Source: Chloroflexi bacterium OLB13 (GTDB taxonomy: Bacteria > Chloroflexota > Anaerolineae > Aggregatilineales > Phototrophicaceae). Taken from it: a stretch of 40,648 bases of DNA. Below the pieces are notes generated by a model. It saw nothing but the letters and a program-made list of their open reading frames with translations, was not told the origin of the DNA and did no database searches. Position 1 is the stretch's first letter; the number at the start of each line of letters is the position of its first letter. A program made the translations under genes and the position numbers. This document shows positions 32,062-40,052 of the stretch, piece after piece. The DNA is taken from contig JZRA01000109.1 of NCBI GenBank assembly GCA_001567485.1, positions 1 through 40,648 on the forward strand. Direction: 5' to 3'.

Positions 32062-33321
32062 TCACGGGGCGATCACTGTAAGTCCAAGCACGATCTGATC
32101 GCTGAGCGCGACGGCCGCGTTGCGGGCGATGTCGAGCAGGGTGAGGGTGCGGAAATCGAGCGCGACACCGCGTTCGCCGCCGGGGAGCCATGCGATCGGC
32201 ACGTACAAACGCGGATAGGCCGCCAGCGTTTCGGGCGTATCGGGCGCGTCATACCGGATGCGCCGGATCGTCAGGTTCTCGTTGACGCGTGTCTGGTAGG
32301 TTAGCGCCGTGTCGCTGGCATGGATGACGCGAAGCTCCGGCCCCAGCGGGATCGGTGCGCCAGCGCCGCGCATCAGCAGGCTTGATCCGACCAGAAAGCC
32401 GGTGCGGATGACGATCCGCGAGCACGAGTTGTCCAACGGCTCGATGCTGGTTACTGGTGGGTCGGTGAACGTGCCTGCCGGAGCCAACGTTTCGACCACA
32501 ACCCCCGACGTATCGCGCAGGGTGATCGCGCCGTCGATCTGTGCGGCGGCGAACAGCGTCCCGCACCACGCGCCATAACGAATCCCCGGCAGGGGTATGA
32601 TCGCGCCGGTGGCAGCATCGACCAGCGCGCCCCCTTCGCGCTCGGCAAGGCGTGGATCGACCGGGTTGAGCAGAATCGTCCGGCTGTCTGGTGACCATGT
32701 GATGGCCGTGGTGCGCGGAACAGTCAGCGGGCCGCGATCTACGCCATCCGCGCCGATGAGGTGCATCACGACGACCTGCTCCGCCTTGATCGCCAGCGTC
32801 GTCCGGTCGGGCGACCATGCCAGCGGCTGCGTCAATCCGCGTGTGACGGTCGCCAGCTTTACGGCGTTCGGCGCGTCGGGAGAGGACACCCACACATCAC
32901 CGGTGAACGGGATGTACAGCGTGCCGTAATCACCGTCGGCTCCGTGGTGCAGGTCGAACTCGGTGAGCCGCATTTGGACGGTGTTGGCGGTGGTGACGTG
33001 CATCACAGGCTGGCGTTCGCCCGTCACGGTATCCAGCACGCTGAACGTCCAGTCGGCCATTTCGAGCCGGCGGCCCAGTTCGAGCAGGACGACCGCGCCA
33101 TCCTGCCATGTGATGTCATAGCCGGACGGCATGGCGATCTGACGGATGAGGGTCAGGCCGCGTTGGGCGTCGACCAGCATGTAGCGCAGGTGTTCCGGGC
33201 CAGCGCCGCCGATCTGCGCGAAGACGAGCGGCGTCGGCAGTATGCGCCCAGCCTGAACCATCACGGCGATCAGCAGACCGCACGCCAGCCACATCCCCAC
33301 GATAACGCCAATACGCTGCAT
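32062..33321 (-). CDS. Membrane-anchored TolB/PD40-like beta-propeller protein
   Basis: 419 residues. An N-terminal hydrophobic segment (about 5-25) acts as a signal or anchor. The remainder consists of repeated blade-like units with the WSPDRTTLAIKAEQ and WSPDSRTILLNP signatures of TolB/PD40 propellers. Two cysteines (in GAWCGT and DNSCSR) are well placed for a disulfide in an extracytoplasmic protein. Function unknown; such proteins usually bind other proteins or peptides at the cell surface. It is divergent from the secreted proteins at 33508-35557. Confidence 0.7.
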   Translation of the reverse strand: MQRIGVIVGMWLACGLLIAVMVQAGRILPTPLVFAQIGGAGPEHLRYMLVDAQRGLTLIRQIAMPSGYDITWQDGAVVLLELGRRLEMADWTFSVLDTVTGERQPVMHVTTANTVQMRLTEFDLHHGADGDYGTLYIPFTGDVWVSSPDAPNAVKLATVTRGLTQPLAWSPDRTTLAIKAEQVVVMHLIGADGVDRGPLTVPRTTAITWSPDSRTILLNPVDPRLAEREGGALVDAATGAIIPLPGIRYGAWCGTLFAAAQIDGAITLRDTSGVVVETLAPAGTFTDPPVTSIEPLDNSCSRIVIRTGFLVGSSLLMRGAGAPIPLGPELRVIHASDTALTYQTRVNENLTIRRIRYDAPDTPETLAAYPRLYVPIAWLPGGERGVALDFRTLTLLDIARNAAVALSDQIVLGLTVIAP

Positions 33322-33430
33322 GTGCGCGAGTATAACGAATCGGGTGAATCATCGTGTCCGCGCATGCCTAGCCGTTCGTCCGGTTCACCCGCGCACGCCC
33401 TCCGTCATGCAGCCGCCGGATGACCATACG

Positions 33431-33460
33431 TTGACCGCTCGTGGGACGCGATGCTACGCT
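33431..33460 (+). promoter_or_regulatory. Candidate promoter for the secreted-protein pair
   Basis: TTGACC (33431-33436) and TACGCT (33455-33460) with 18 bases between. Start at about 33467 would give a leader of about 40 bases to ATG 33508. Confidence 0.4.
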
Positions 33461-33507
33461 GTGAAGTGAAGGCCGGAACTTTCGGCACAACGCCGCCGAG
33501 GTTACTG

Positions 33508-34698
33508 ATGTCTGACGACTGGACACTGAGAACGCTCTTGGGCAATTTCGCTGATCTCACCCCGCTGGCGGACGGTTGGTACACCGACCCGAACTGGGAC
33601 CCGGACGGTATGGCGGTGGCCTACAGCGGACAGCCGCCCTTCGGGTCAGGCACGCTATTTCCACCCAGCGGCGCGGGGTTGTACGTGCAGCGTGTGGCGA
33701 CCAACGGCGCGCCGGTCGGACAGCCGACCACGGTGGCGACGATAGCCATACCGGGGCCCGAGAACAGGATGCGGCCGGATTGGAACGGGACGCCGGTCTG
33801 CACCGGCGCACGCGACGCCGACGGTGACCTGTGCCAGCCCGTGCCCACGGCGACGATATCCTTCGCAACCAACACGCCGTTGGGGCCAACGACCACGCCG
33901 ACGCCATCGCTGTCTCTAACAGTCGCCCCGACCCTCTCCGACGCCCAGCTAGCCACTATCTTCCCGCTGCCGATGAACCCTACGCCGGGCACGCCAGAGG
34001 CACGGCTGAGTAACCTTGACTTCGCGGATCGTGCCTATGACACGCTGCTTCCTACAACGCAGATCACGCTCACGCCCGTGTGCTCGCGTGACTTGAACCC
34101 GAAAGACGTGTCGGGCGGCAACCATAATCTGATCGCCTCGGCCGTCGCTGAAGTCTGGCTAGTCGATCCTTCGGGTGACAATCAGGGCCTCGGAAACTTC
34201 ACAGTATTGCGGATCCGCCTTCAGGATTTGCCAATACCTGTGCGGCAGCGCCTGTACGGCTCGGTTCAGAACGATGACATCAAGTACCTGATCTCACGCG
34301 CCGGGTCGACTGATGACAATCTTGGCTGGCTGTACATGGGCTATGCGCACCAAAATAGCGTTGGAACGGGGCTTGTGCCCGGACCTTTGCAGTACCCGAC
34401 AGTCATCCCGTGGGGAAGTATTGGTGAGAGTGGCAAGACTGGGCTAACCGGTGAAACCGAGCATCTCGATATCAGCGTGTACTACGTGTCAGGGCCGATA
34501 GAGCTGGCGTCTGGCACATTAGATGCCCTAGCCCCAGAGAACAACGTATTCGGTTGGCCAAACAATCACAATCACTACTTCGGAATTTACAAGAGTTCCG
34601 GGTTTCGTTTCGGCATAGTCGAACTTATTGATCCATTGGTGCTTTGGCCTTACTTGGCGGAAGGGGTTCCGGGTGCAATCGACACACAATATCCCTAG
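33508..34698 (+). CDS. Propeller fragment plus degenerate M23 peptidase-like protein
   Basis: From ATG 33508 (CCGAGG upstream) the protein is 396 residues. It opens in the middle of a PD40-type blade (WYTDPNWDPDGMAVAYSG) with no signal peptide, so the 5' end may be missing. A Thr/Pro-rich linker follows (about 110-150). The C-terminal half resembles an M23/LytM fold: GNFTVLRI, then YMGYAHQNSV, IPWGSIGESGKTGLTGE, EHLDISVYY and a final LIDPLVLWPYL. The metal ligands are not kept: the usual HxxxD is not evident and the HLH motif reads HLD. So it is probably a non-catalytic cell-wall-binding relative. The M23 relation is pattern-based and should be confirmed. Confidence 0.55.
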   Translation: MSDDWTLRTLLGNFADLTPLADGWYTDPNWDPDGMAVAYSGQPPFGSGTLFPPSGAGLYVQRVATNGAPVGQPTTVATIAIPGPENRMRPDWNGTPVCTGARDADGDLCQPVPTATISFATNTPLGPTTTPTPSLSLTVAPTLSDAQLATIFPLPMNPTPGTPEARLSNLDFADRAYDTLLPTTQITLTPVCSRDLNPKDVSGGNHNLIASAVAEVWLVDPSGDNQGLGNFTVLRIRLQDLPIPVRQRLYGSVQNDDIKYLISRAGSTDDNLGWLYMGYAHQNSVGTGLVPGPLQYPTVIPWGSIGESGKTGLTGETEHLDISVYYVSGPIELASGTLDALAPENNVFGWPNNHNHYFGIYKSSGFRFGIVELIDPLVLWPYLAEGVPGAIDTQYP

Positions 34699-35557
34699 GG
34701 CACGCTTTGCAATTGTTCTGCTCGTTGGTGTGTTCTGCTGCGCTACTTCAGCCGCGCAATCTGAGGCCGATTTTCTACGTGGTCTCTTCAATCAAAGCTG
34801 CACAACACCCTGTTACTACGGAATCGAACCGGGTGTCACCACCCTCGATACGTTGACTACTAGGCTTGAAACCGCCAATATCCCGTATTTGAACCAAAAC
34901 TCGATTGTTCGTTGGAGCGAGTCATCTCAATCCGGGGTTACAGACGGACACTTTGGAGATGAGTTTGAGGCAGTCATTAGCGACGAAGTCGTCACACAGC
35001 TGTTCGCCCCAATCAATGTCACTGTAGATGCGGTGATAGAAGTGTTTGGTTCACCTTCGACCGCCTATGCTGCTGGAATGACATCATTGAACTACCCAGA
35101 ATTAGGTTTGGCGTTCTATACCACTAGTGGGAATGCAGATATCAGAGTTAGTCTTCTGATCAGTACCATACCTAGTCAACTGGGTACGATTGTCAGGGCA
35201 CCGGGTGGTACCCCCGTCATTCAGGAATGTGTAACCTACGGTATACCGCCCTGCATTGCGCCCACCGCGACTCCCATCCCAACCTTCACCCCCACCCCCA
35301 CGCCGACCCCTGCGCCGACACAAACCGGCGGGGGCGGGCAGATCGCGTACGATGGGGGCTGTATGCGGCCGGATGGCATGTACGCGCTGAGCGCCTTCTG
35401 CGGCTTGAACGTCTCCGGCGGCGATACGTTCTACCTCACCACCGGCGACGATCCGGCGCTCGCCAGCGGCAATCGGGTCGCGTATGTCGTCAACAGCGGC
35501 GGCGGACAATTCGCGTCCGGCGAATGCACCCAGTCGCACATCCCGCCGGAGGGGTGA
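34673..35557 (+). CDS. Secreted protein with Thr-Pro linker, unknown function
   Basis: From GTG 34673 (GGAAGGGG upstream), overlapping the previous gene by 26 bases, the protein is 294 residues. Residues 1-30 are a signal peptide (Arg-rich start, AIVLLVGVFCCATSA core). A globular domain follows (NQSCTTPCYYGIEPGVTT, with paired cysteines), then a TPTPTPTPAPT linker and a Gly-rich C-terminal segment with three cysteines. The region 34700-35230 is AT-richer than its surroundings. I recognise no family. Co-translation with the M23-like protein suggests a joint role outside the cell. Confidence 0.6.
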   Translation: MQSTHNIPRARFAIVLLVGVFCCATSAAQSEADFLRGLFNQSCTTPCYYGIEPGVTTLDTLTTRLETANIPYLNQNSIVRWSESSQSGVTDGHFGDEFEAVISDEVVTQLFAPINVTVDAVIEVFGSPSTAYAAGMTSLNYPELGLAFYTTSGNADIRVSLLISTIPSQLGTIVRAPGGTPVIQECVTYGIPPCIAPTATPIPTFTPTPTPTPAPTQTGGGGQIAYDGGCMRPDGMYALSAFCGLNVSGGDTFYLTTGDDPALASGNRVAYVVNSGGGQFASGECTQSHIPPEG

Positions 35558-35572
35558 GACGTCGGCGTTCGG

Positions 35573-37003
35573 CTAACCACCGGCGGATTGTGCCAGCACC
35601 GGTGTGCCTGTCCGTTCGATCCCGCGGCACGTCAGCGCCATGCCCGCACGGCCGATCTTCGCGCTCAGCCACAGCTTGACGCGACGTTTGAGCGGCACAC
35701 TACCGGCCTTGACCGCCCGGCTAAGCGCGACCTCACTCACCATCCAGCGCGTAGCGAACTGGTAGAAGCGTCGGCTGTAACGGCCGCCAATCGTCAGGTC
35801 GCGGTCGCTGCGCGCGTCCCACGGCTTGTTGCTCAATATGCGCGCCTCGACCTTCGTGTAGAACGGCGTGCCTCTGATTGGATAGGCGATGGTCGTCAGG
35901 AAGATGTCGGGGTTGGCTGCTTTGAGATGCGCGACCGTCTCCTCGATGTCCGCGACCGTCTCGCCGTCGTAACCAAGCATGATAAACATGCCGGCCTCGA
36001 TGCCGTGTGCTTGCAGCAGATGAGTCTTGACGCGCACATCGGCGGCATCGACCTTGCGATCCATGGCGTCGAGCACGCGCTGCGATCCGGACTCGCTGCC
36101 GTTCCACAAGCGGAAGCAGCCCATATCCGCAAGAAGCTGCACGATCGGCTCGGTCAGGCGGTCGGCGCGGCTGATGCACTCGAACGGGAGTTTGACGCCG
36201 CGCGCATCCAACGCCGCCGCATACGCCTTGAGCCAGCGGTGATTCATGGCGAACACGTCGTCGGCGTACCACACCATGTCGGGGGCGTAGCGGTCTTTGA
36301 TCCACCGTAGTTCGTCGGCGGCGTCCTCTGGCGTGCGCCGGCGGTGCGACGTGCCGAACACCGAATGGCTGCACCACTGGCACGTATACGGGCATCCGCG
36401 CGCGTGGATCACGCTGATCGACGACCGGCCGTGGTGTTCCTTCCAGATGCGCAGGTATTCGGGGATGTCGATGGCCTCGCGGTCGGGCCACGGCAAGCAC
36501 GACAGGTCTTGGATCAACGGGCGCAGCTCGGTTTGCACCAGCGTGCCGTCGTCGTTCACGTAGGCGATTCCGGCGATGGACTCAAGACCGCGCTTGCCGC
36601 CTCGGATCAGCGCGGGCAGCAGCTCGTCCAGCGTGTGCTCGCCTTCGCCGATCACGACGACATCCGCGCCGCGCGTGAGATATTCATAAGCGTAGAAGGG
36701 TGGCTCCGGCCCACCGATCACCACCCATGCGCCGGCCGTTTTCGCCTTGCGAATCATGTCGAGCGCGGCGAATTTGGTCATCAGGTTGACGTAGATGCCG
36801 ACGACCGACGGACGGTGGCCGGTCAGCGCCGCGTCGAAATCCGCCGCGTGCTTGAATGTCGAGTCGTAGACCCCAACGCTGTAGCCGCGCTGTTTGAGGT
36901 AGCTGGAGAGGTGCAGGAGTCCAAGCGGCGGATACGGCTTCATCACCCGCCGTTCGTGCGGATCGTCATAGAGGGTATAGGCGTGCGCGAGCAGGATATC
37001 CAT
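35573..37003 (-). CDS. B12-binding radical SAM protein
   Basis: From ATG 37003 the protein is 476 residues; ATG 37018 would add five. The N-terminal third is a cobalamin-binding-like Rossmann domain (YPPLGLLHLSSYLKQRGYSV, then VVIGGPEPPFYAYEYLTRGAD), without a DxHxxG motif. The radical SAM core has GCPYTCQWCSH, with cysteines 204, 208 and 211, and later WNGSESGSQRVLDAMDRKVD and FIMLGYDGET. This architecture covers methylases and cyclases such as BchE- and HpnJ-like enzymes. It stands alone, so its substrate cannot be guessed. Confidence 0.88.
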   Translation of the reverse strand: MDILLAHAYTLYDDPHERRVMKPYPPLGLLHLSSYLKQRGYSVGVYDSTFKHAADFDAALTGHRPSVVGIYVNLMTKFAALDMIRKAKTAGAWVVIGGPEPPFYAYEYLTRGADVVVIGEGEHTLDELLPALIRGGKRGLESIAGIAYVNDDGTLVQTELRPLIQDLSCLPWPDREAIDIPEYLRIWKEHHGRSSISVIHARGCPYTCQWCSHSVFGTSHRRRTPEDAADELRWIKDRYAPDMVWYADDVFAMNHRWLKAYAAALDARGVKLPFECISRADRLTEPIVQLLADMGCFRLWNGSESGSQRVLDAMDRKVDAADVRVKTHLLQAHGIEAGMFIMLGYDGETVADIEETVAHLKAANPDIFLTTIAYPIRGTPFYTKVEARILSNKPWDARSDRDLTIGGRYSRRFYQFATRWMVSEVALSRAVKAGSVPLKRRVKLWLSAKIGRAGMALTCRGIERTGTPVLAQSAGG

Positions 37004-37094
37004 GCGGGGCGGCTGCATTCAGTCAGCGGTGACGCCATTATACGGGCAAATCACGCTTCGGGGTTCGTTCCCCGCATGGAATCGGGAGGCGGCG

Positions 37095-38456
37095 TCATTG
37101 CTGCCCCGTGTGCTCGTGGTGCCGCGCGTGTGACGGATGCGTGCCCGCCTCTGTGTGCGCCAGCACGGTGTTGACCATCACGTCGATGAAGTGCCGCGGC
37201 TCATCCCAACTGGGTGTATGCGCGGAGTCCTCGAAGTAGATCAACTCCTTGTGCGGCGCCTCTAACAGCGCGAAGTATTCTTCGGTGAGCGAATTGACCG
37301 CGTTGGCGTCCCAACGGCCTTTGATGAAGTACACCGGCACGTCAAGCGCGGCCGCCTGTGTCCGGAAGTCGACGTCGTTCAACTGCGGGTAGAGCGTGGT
37401 GAATGTGTTCGCCAGCCCCAGCACCCAGTATACCTTATCGAGCAAGCCGTACTCCTGCGCGCCAAGCGAGTCGAACAGCAGGTTATGGCCGGCGCCTTCG
37501 CCGTGCGCATGGGTGTGCATGTAGGTGTTGATCACGCCGTTGATCGCGCCGAACTTGCCGATCAGCTCGTGGGCGGCCCACGGCGGCGGGCCGTCCTGTT
37601 CGATCCGCGCGGCGGCGTCGGCGCGGCCCTGTTCATGCAGCAGCCCGAGCGCGAAGTCCCGCATCTGCGCATCGTTCTCGACCGGCGCGACGATCTGGCC
37701 CGTCGTCACGAGCGCGTGATACAGATCGGGGTGATCCCGCACGAGCATCACGCCGAGGATGCTGCCCCACGACTCGCCGAACAGGTAAATCTTGTTCTGA
37801 CCGAACCGGTCGCGCAGATGCTGCGTCAGCGCGCGAGCATCGGAGACGACACGTTCCGGCGTCAATTCGCGAAATGGCACGGCGTTGTACGACTTGCCTG
37901 TGCCGGGCTGATCCCAGTTGACGACGATGAAATGGTGCTCCAGATCGCCCAAGTAGCGGCGTGTCATCGCCAATTCGCTGCCGCCGGGGCCGCCCGCGAG
38001 GAAGAGCAGGACGGGAAGATCGGTGCTGCGGCCACGGATCGACACCCACTGCGTGCTGCCGTTCAGATCGACGGTTTCCAGCGTGGCGATGCTGCCGGGG
38101 ATGGGGTTTCCATTTTCATCGGTGATCGGCGGCGTCGAAGCGTAGGACTGCGACAGGATCACGGCAAGCGTCGCCACCGCGATCCATCCGGCGATTGTAC
38201 CGAGGACGAGCATGGGCGTGCGTTCGAGCTTGAACAGCGCGACGAGGATACCGAGATCGGCCGCGGCGAGGGCCGCCGCGATCCACACAGGAACCGATGT
38301 CACGAAAAACAATAGGACGACCGGCAGAGCAGTGACCAACGCGATCAACAGCGCCAGCGCGGTCAGCACGCTCATTCCAGCGCGTCGCAGCAGAGGGTGT
38401 CCGGCCCGTTCGGGCAGGTGTTCGGCATACTCGAAGTTCGTTGTGGTATCGACCAT
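37095..38456 (-). CDS. Membrane-anchored alpha/beta hydrolase (proline iminopeptidase-like)
   Basis: 453 residues from ATG 38456 (GGAG upstream). The first 105 residues carry three hydrophobic segments. The hydrolase domain then starts, with the oxyanion loop FLAGGPGGSE, VVNWDQPGTGKS and the nucleophile elbow GESWGS (Ser229). The acid is Asp in KGRWD and the base is His in EDSAHTP. GGPG near the oxyanion hole is typical of prolyl aminopeptidases. The membrane domain ahead of it is unusual for that family. Substrate unknown. The tail is His/Ala-rich. Confidence 0.83.
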   Translation of the reverse strand: MVDTTTNFEYAEHLPERAGHPLLRRAGMSVLTALALLIALVTALPVVLLFFVTSVPVWIAAALAAADLGILVALFKLERTPMLVLGTIAGWIAVATLAVILSQSYASTPPITDENGNPIPGSIATLETVDLNGSTQWVSIRGRSTDLPVLLFLAGGPGGSELAMTRRYLGDLEHHFIVVNWDQPGTGKSYNAVPFRELTPERVVSDARALTQHLRDRFGQNKIYLFGESWGSILGVMLVRDHPDLYHALVTTGQIVAPVENDAQMRDFALGLLHEQGRADAAARIEQDGPPPWAAHELIGKFGAINGVINTYMHTHAHGEGAGHNLLFDSLGAQEYGLLDKVYWVLGLANTFTTLYPQLNDVDFRTQAAALDVPVYFIKGRWDANAVNSLTEEYFALLEAPHKELIYFEDSAHTPSWDEPRHFIDVMVNTVLAHTEAGTHPSHARHHEHTGQQ

Positions 38457-38598
38457 GGGGCAAGGCTCCGTATGGAAAGCAATCACCTACGGCATCCGGT
38501 CGGCAGACAGCACAAGATGGCGTTCCGCCTTCTGAGACGGATGCCCGCGGCCGCCAAATCGACGGCCGGAATGTTCGTTCGCGTTCAACCGGAGTCGG

Positions 38599-39123
38599 TT
38601 ACTGCTCCGGCGCCAGCACTTTCAAGGCCTGTTTGATGTCGAGCGCCCACGCGTGTATCGCGCCCCAATCGCGGTAATCCCCCAGCGGAGCCTTGACCAT
38701 GTGAACGGTCATGCGTTCGAGAAGGTTCAAGTCGGCCGGGTCGAGCTTGCCGTGGAATACCACGCTCTCGCGCACGCCGATGCGCTGGGCGATTGCGCGC
38801 AGGGTCTCGGGCATCTCCCATCCTTCGAGTATGTCGGTGGGATCGCCCTCGCCGGTCGGGCCGCTGGAGAACAACCAGACCGGGCGGTTGCGTAGATCGG
38901 ACTCAAAATTGACCAGCAGATCGACTGCGCTGCCCTGCCAGCGGCCGATGTAAACCGCGCTGCCGATTATGGCCGCGTCATACGACCGGACTTCAGTGAC
39001 GGTATCCGCCGGGCGCACGTCGGCCCGGATCACGCCGGGTTCCTCGATCGCTCTGCCGATGGCTTGCGCGATCCCTTCTGTCGCATGATGTTTGGTGGCG
39101 AAGGCGACAAGCACGTTCAACAT
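38599..39123 (-). CDS. Flavodoxin domain-containing protein (HemG-like)
   Basis: A 174-residue flavodoxin-fold protein with a strong TAGGAGG site before ATG 39123. The FMN phosphate loop is ATKHHATEGIAQAIG (9-23), and the later FMN-contact region reads SAVYIGRWQ and SSGPTGEGDP. The length and the GKLDPADLN segment match the flavodoxin group related to menaquinone-dependent protoporphyrinogen oxidase HemG. A role in haem synthesis is not supported by neighbours, so an electron-transfer or oxidative-stress role is equally possible. Confidence 0.85.
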   Translation of the reverse strand: MLNVLVAFATKHHATEGIAQAIGRAIEEPGVIRADVRPADTVTEVRSYDAAIIGSAVYIGRWQGSAVDLLVNFESDLRNRPVWLFSSGPTGEGDPTDILEGWEMPETLRAIAQRIGVRESVVFHGKLDPADLNLLERMTVHMVKAPLGDYRDWGAIHAWALDIKQALKVLAPEQ

Positions 39124-39305
39124 GATGGCCTCCTAAGGGATATGCGTCAGATATCCGAATCGTCTGGCACAACGCATCGACCGGCTAGTGACAGGCGTCA
39201 CGAACGAAGGCCCGAAATGTAACGCCTGTGTGTTGTAGATGGGGTTCGGGCTTATGGATCTCTGGCAGGTAGGCCACATGCCTACGCGATATTCACCGCC
39301 AGCGG

Positions 39306-40052
39306 TTAGCCGCCCGTCTCGACAGGTTCCGCCGGCTGAGCGACCGCCTCGCCCTTGAGGAACGACACCACCGACGCGCCGAGTGTCTCATCCAGCGCGA
39401 ACAGGTCGATCCCATGCGTGCGGCCCGAATACGTGAACAGCGTCAGGTCGTCGCCAGCGATCTCGACGATCTCGTCCATATCGCGCGCGGGATACCGGTC
39501 GCGGTCGGCGTAGGCGATCATCACCGGCAGGTCACCGGCCAGCGCGTCCTCAATCGACACGCTGTAGTAATTCATCGCGGGGGACAGCGCCACCGCCCGT
39601 GGGCACGGGTCATACAGATAGCACCCCTCGACCGCCAGCACCGATCCCATGCTGCTGCCCAACATCGACACCGACTGAATCCCCGGCTGATCGTCCAGCC
39701 AGCGCGCCCACGTCTGCACGTCGGTGAGGGCGGCCTGCCAGTTGATGCGCCCACGGGTGCGCCCGTAGCCGCGCAGGTCGATGGTCAGCACATTGAAGCC
39801 GGCCTCGGTCAGCGGCTCCACCAGAAACGCCCAACTGCTCTGAGTCGTGTAGAGCTGGTGGATCAGCATCACCGCCGGCGCGTCTCCATGCGGCGCATAC
39901 AGCGTCCCGCGCAAGATCAACCCATCCGCCGCCGGCACCTCCACAAGGGAGCCTGCTGACGCAGGCAGTGCTGAGTGATGAGAGCGTGTTTGAAAAGTCA
40001 AGTTTGGGCTAAACGGCGGGCCATCAGATGAATCATGGCGGCATAAATCCAA
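39306..40052 (-). CDS. Alpha/beta hydrolase, 5' end truncated by the IS
   Basis: An esterase/lipase-like hydrolase. The nucleophile is in GSSMGS, the oxyanion region is MLIHQLYTTQSSW, the acid is in YADRDRYP, and His is in GRTHGID. Native coding sequence runs only from 39306 to about 39981. Upstream of that the frame enters the insertion sequence, so its first 24 codons (MDLCRHDSSDG...) belong to the IS. The original N-terminus, perhaps a signal peptide, is lost or lies beyond the IS. The catalytic residues are intact, so it may still work if expressed. Confidence 0.75.
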   Translation of the reverse strand: MDLCRHDSSDGPPFSPNLTFQTRSHHSALPASAGSLVEVPAADGLILRGTLYAPHGDAPAVMLIHQLYTTQSSWAFLVEPLTEAGFNVLTIDLRGYGRTRGRINWQAALTDVQTWARWLDDQPGIQSVSMLGSSMGSVLAVEGCYLYDPCPRAVALSPAMNYYSVSIEDALAGDLPVMIAYADRDRYPARDMDEIVEIAGDDLTLFTYSGRTHGIDLFALDETLGASVVSFLKGEAVAQPAEPVETGG

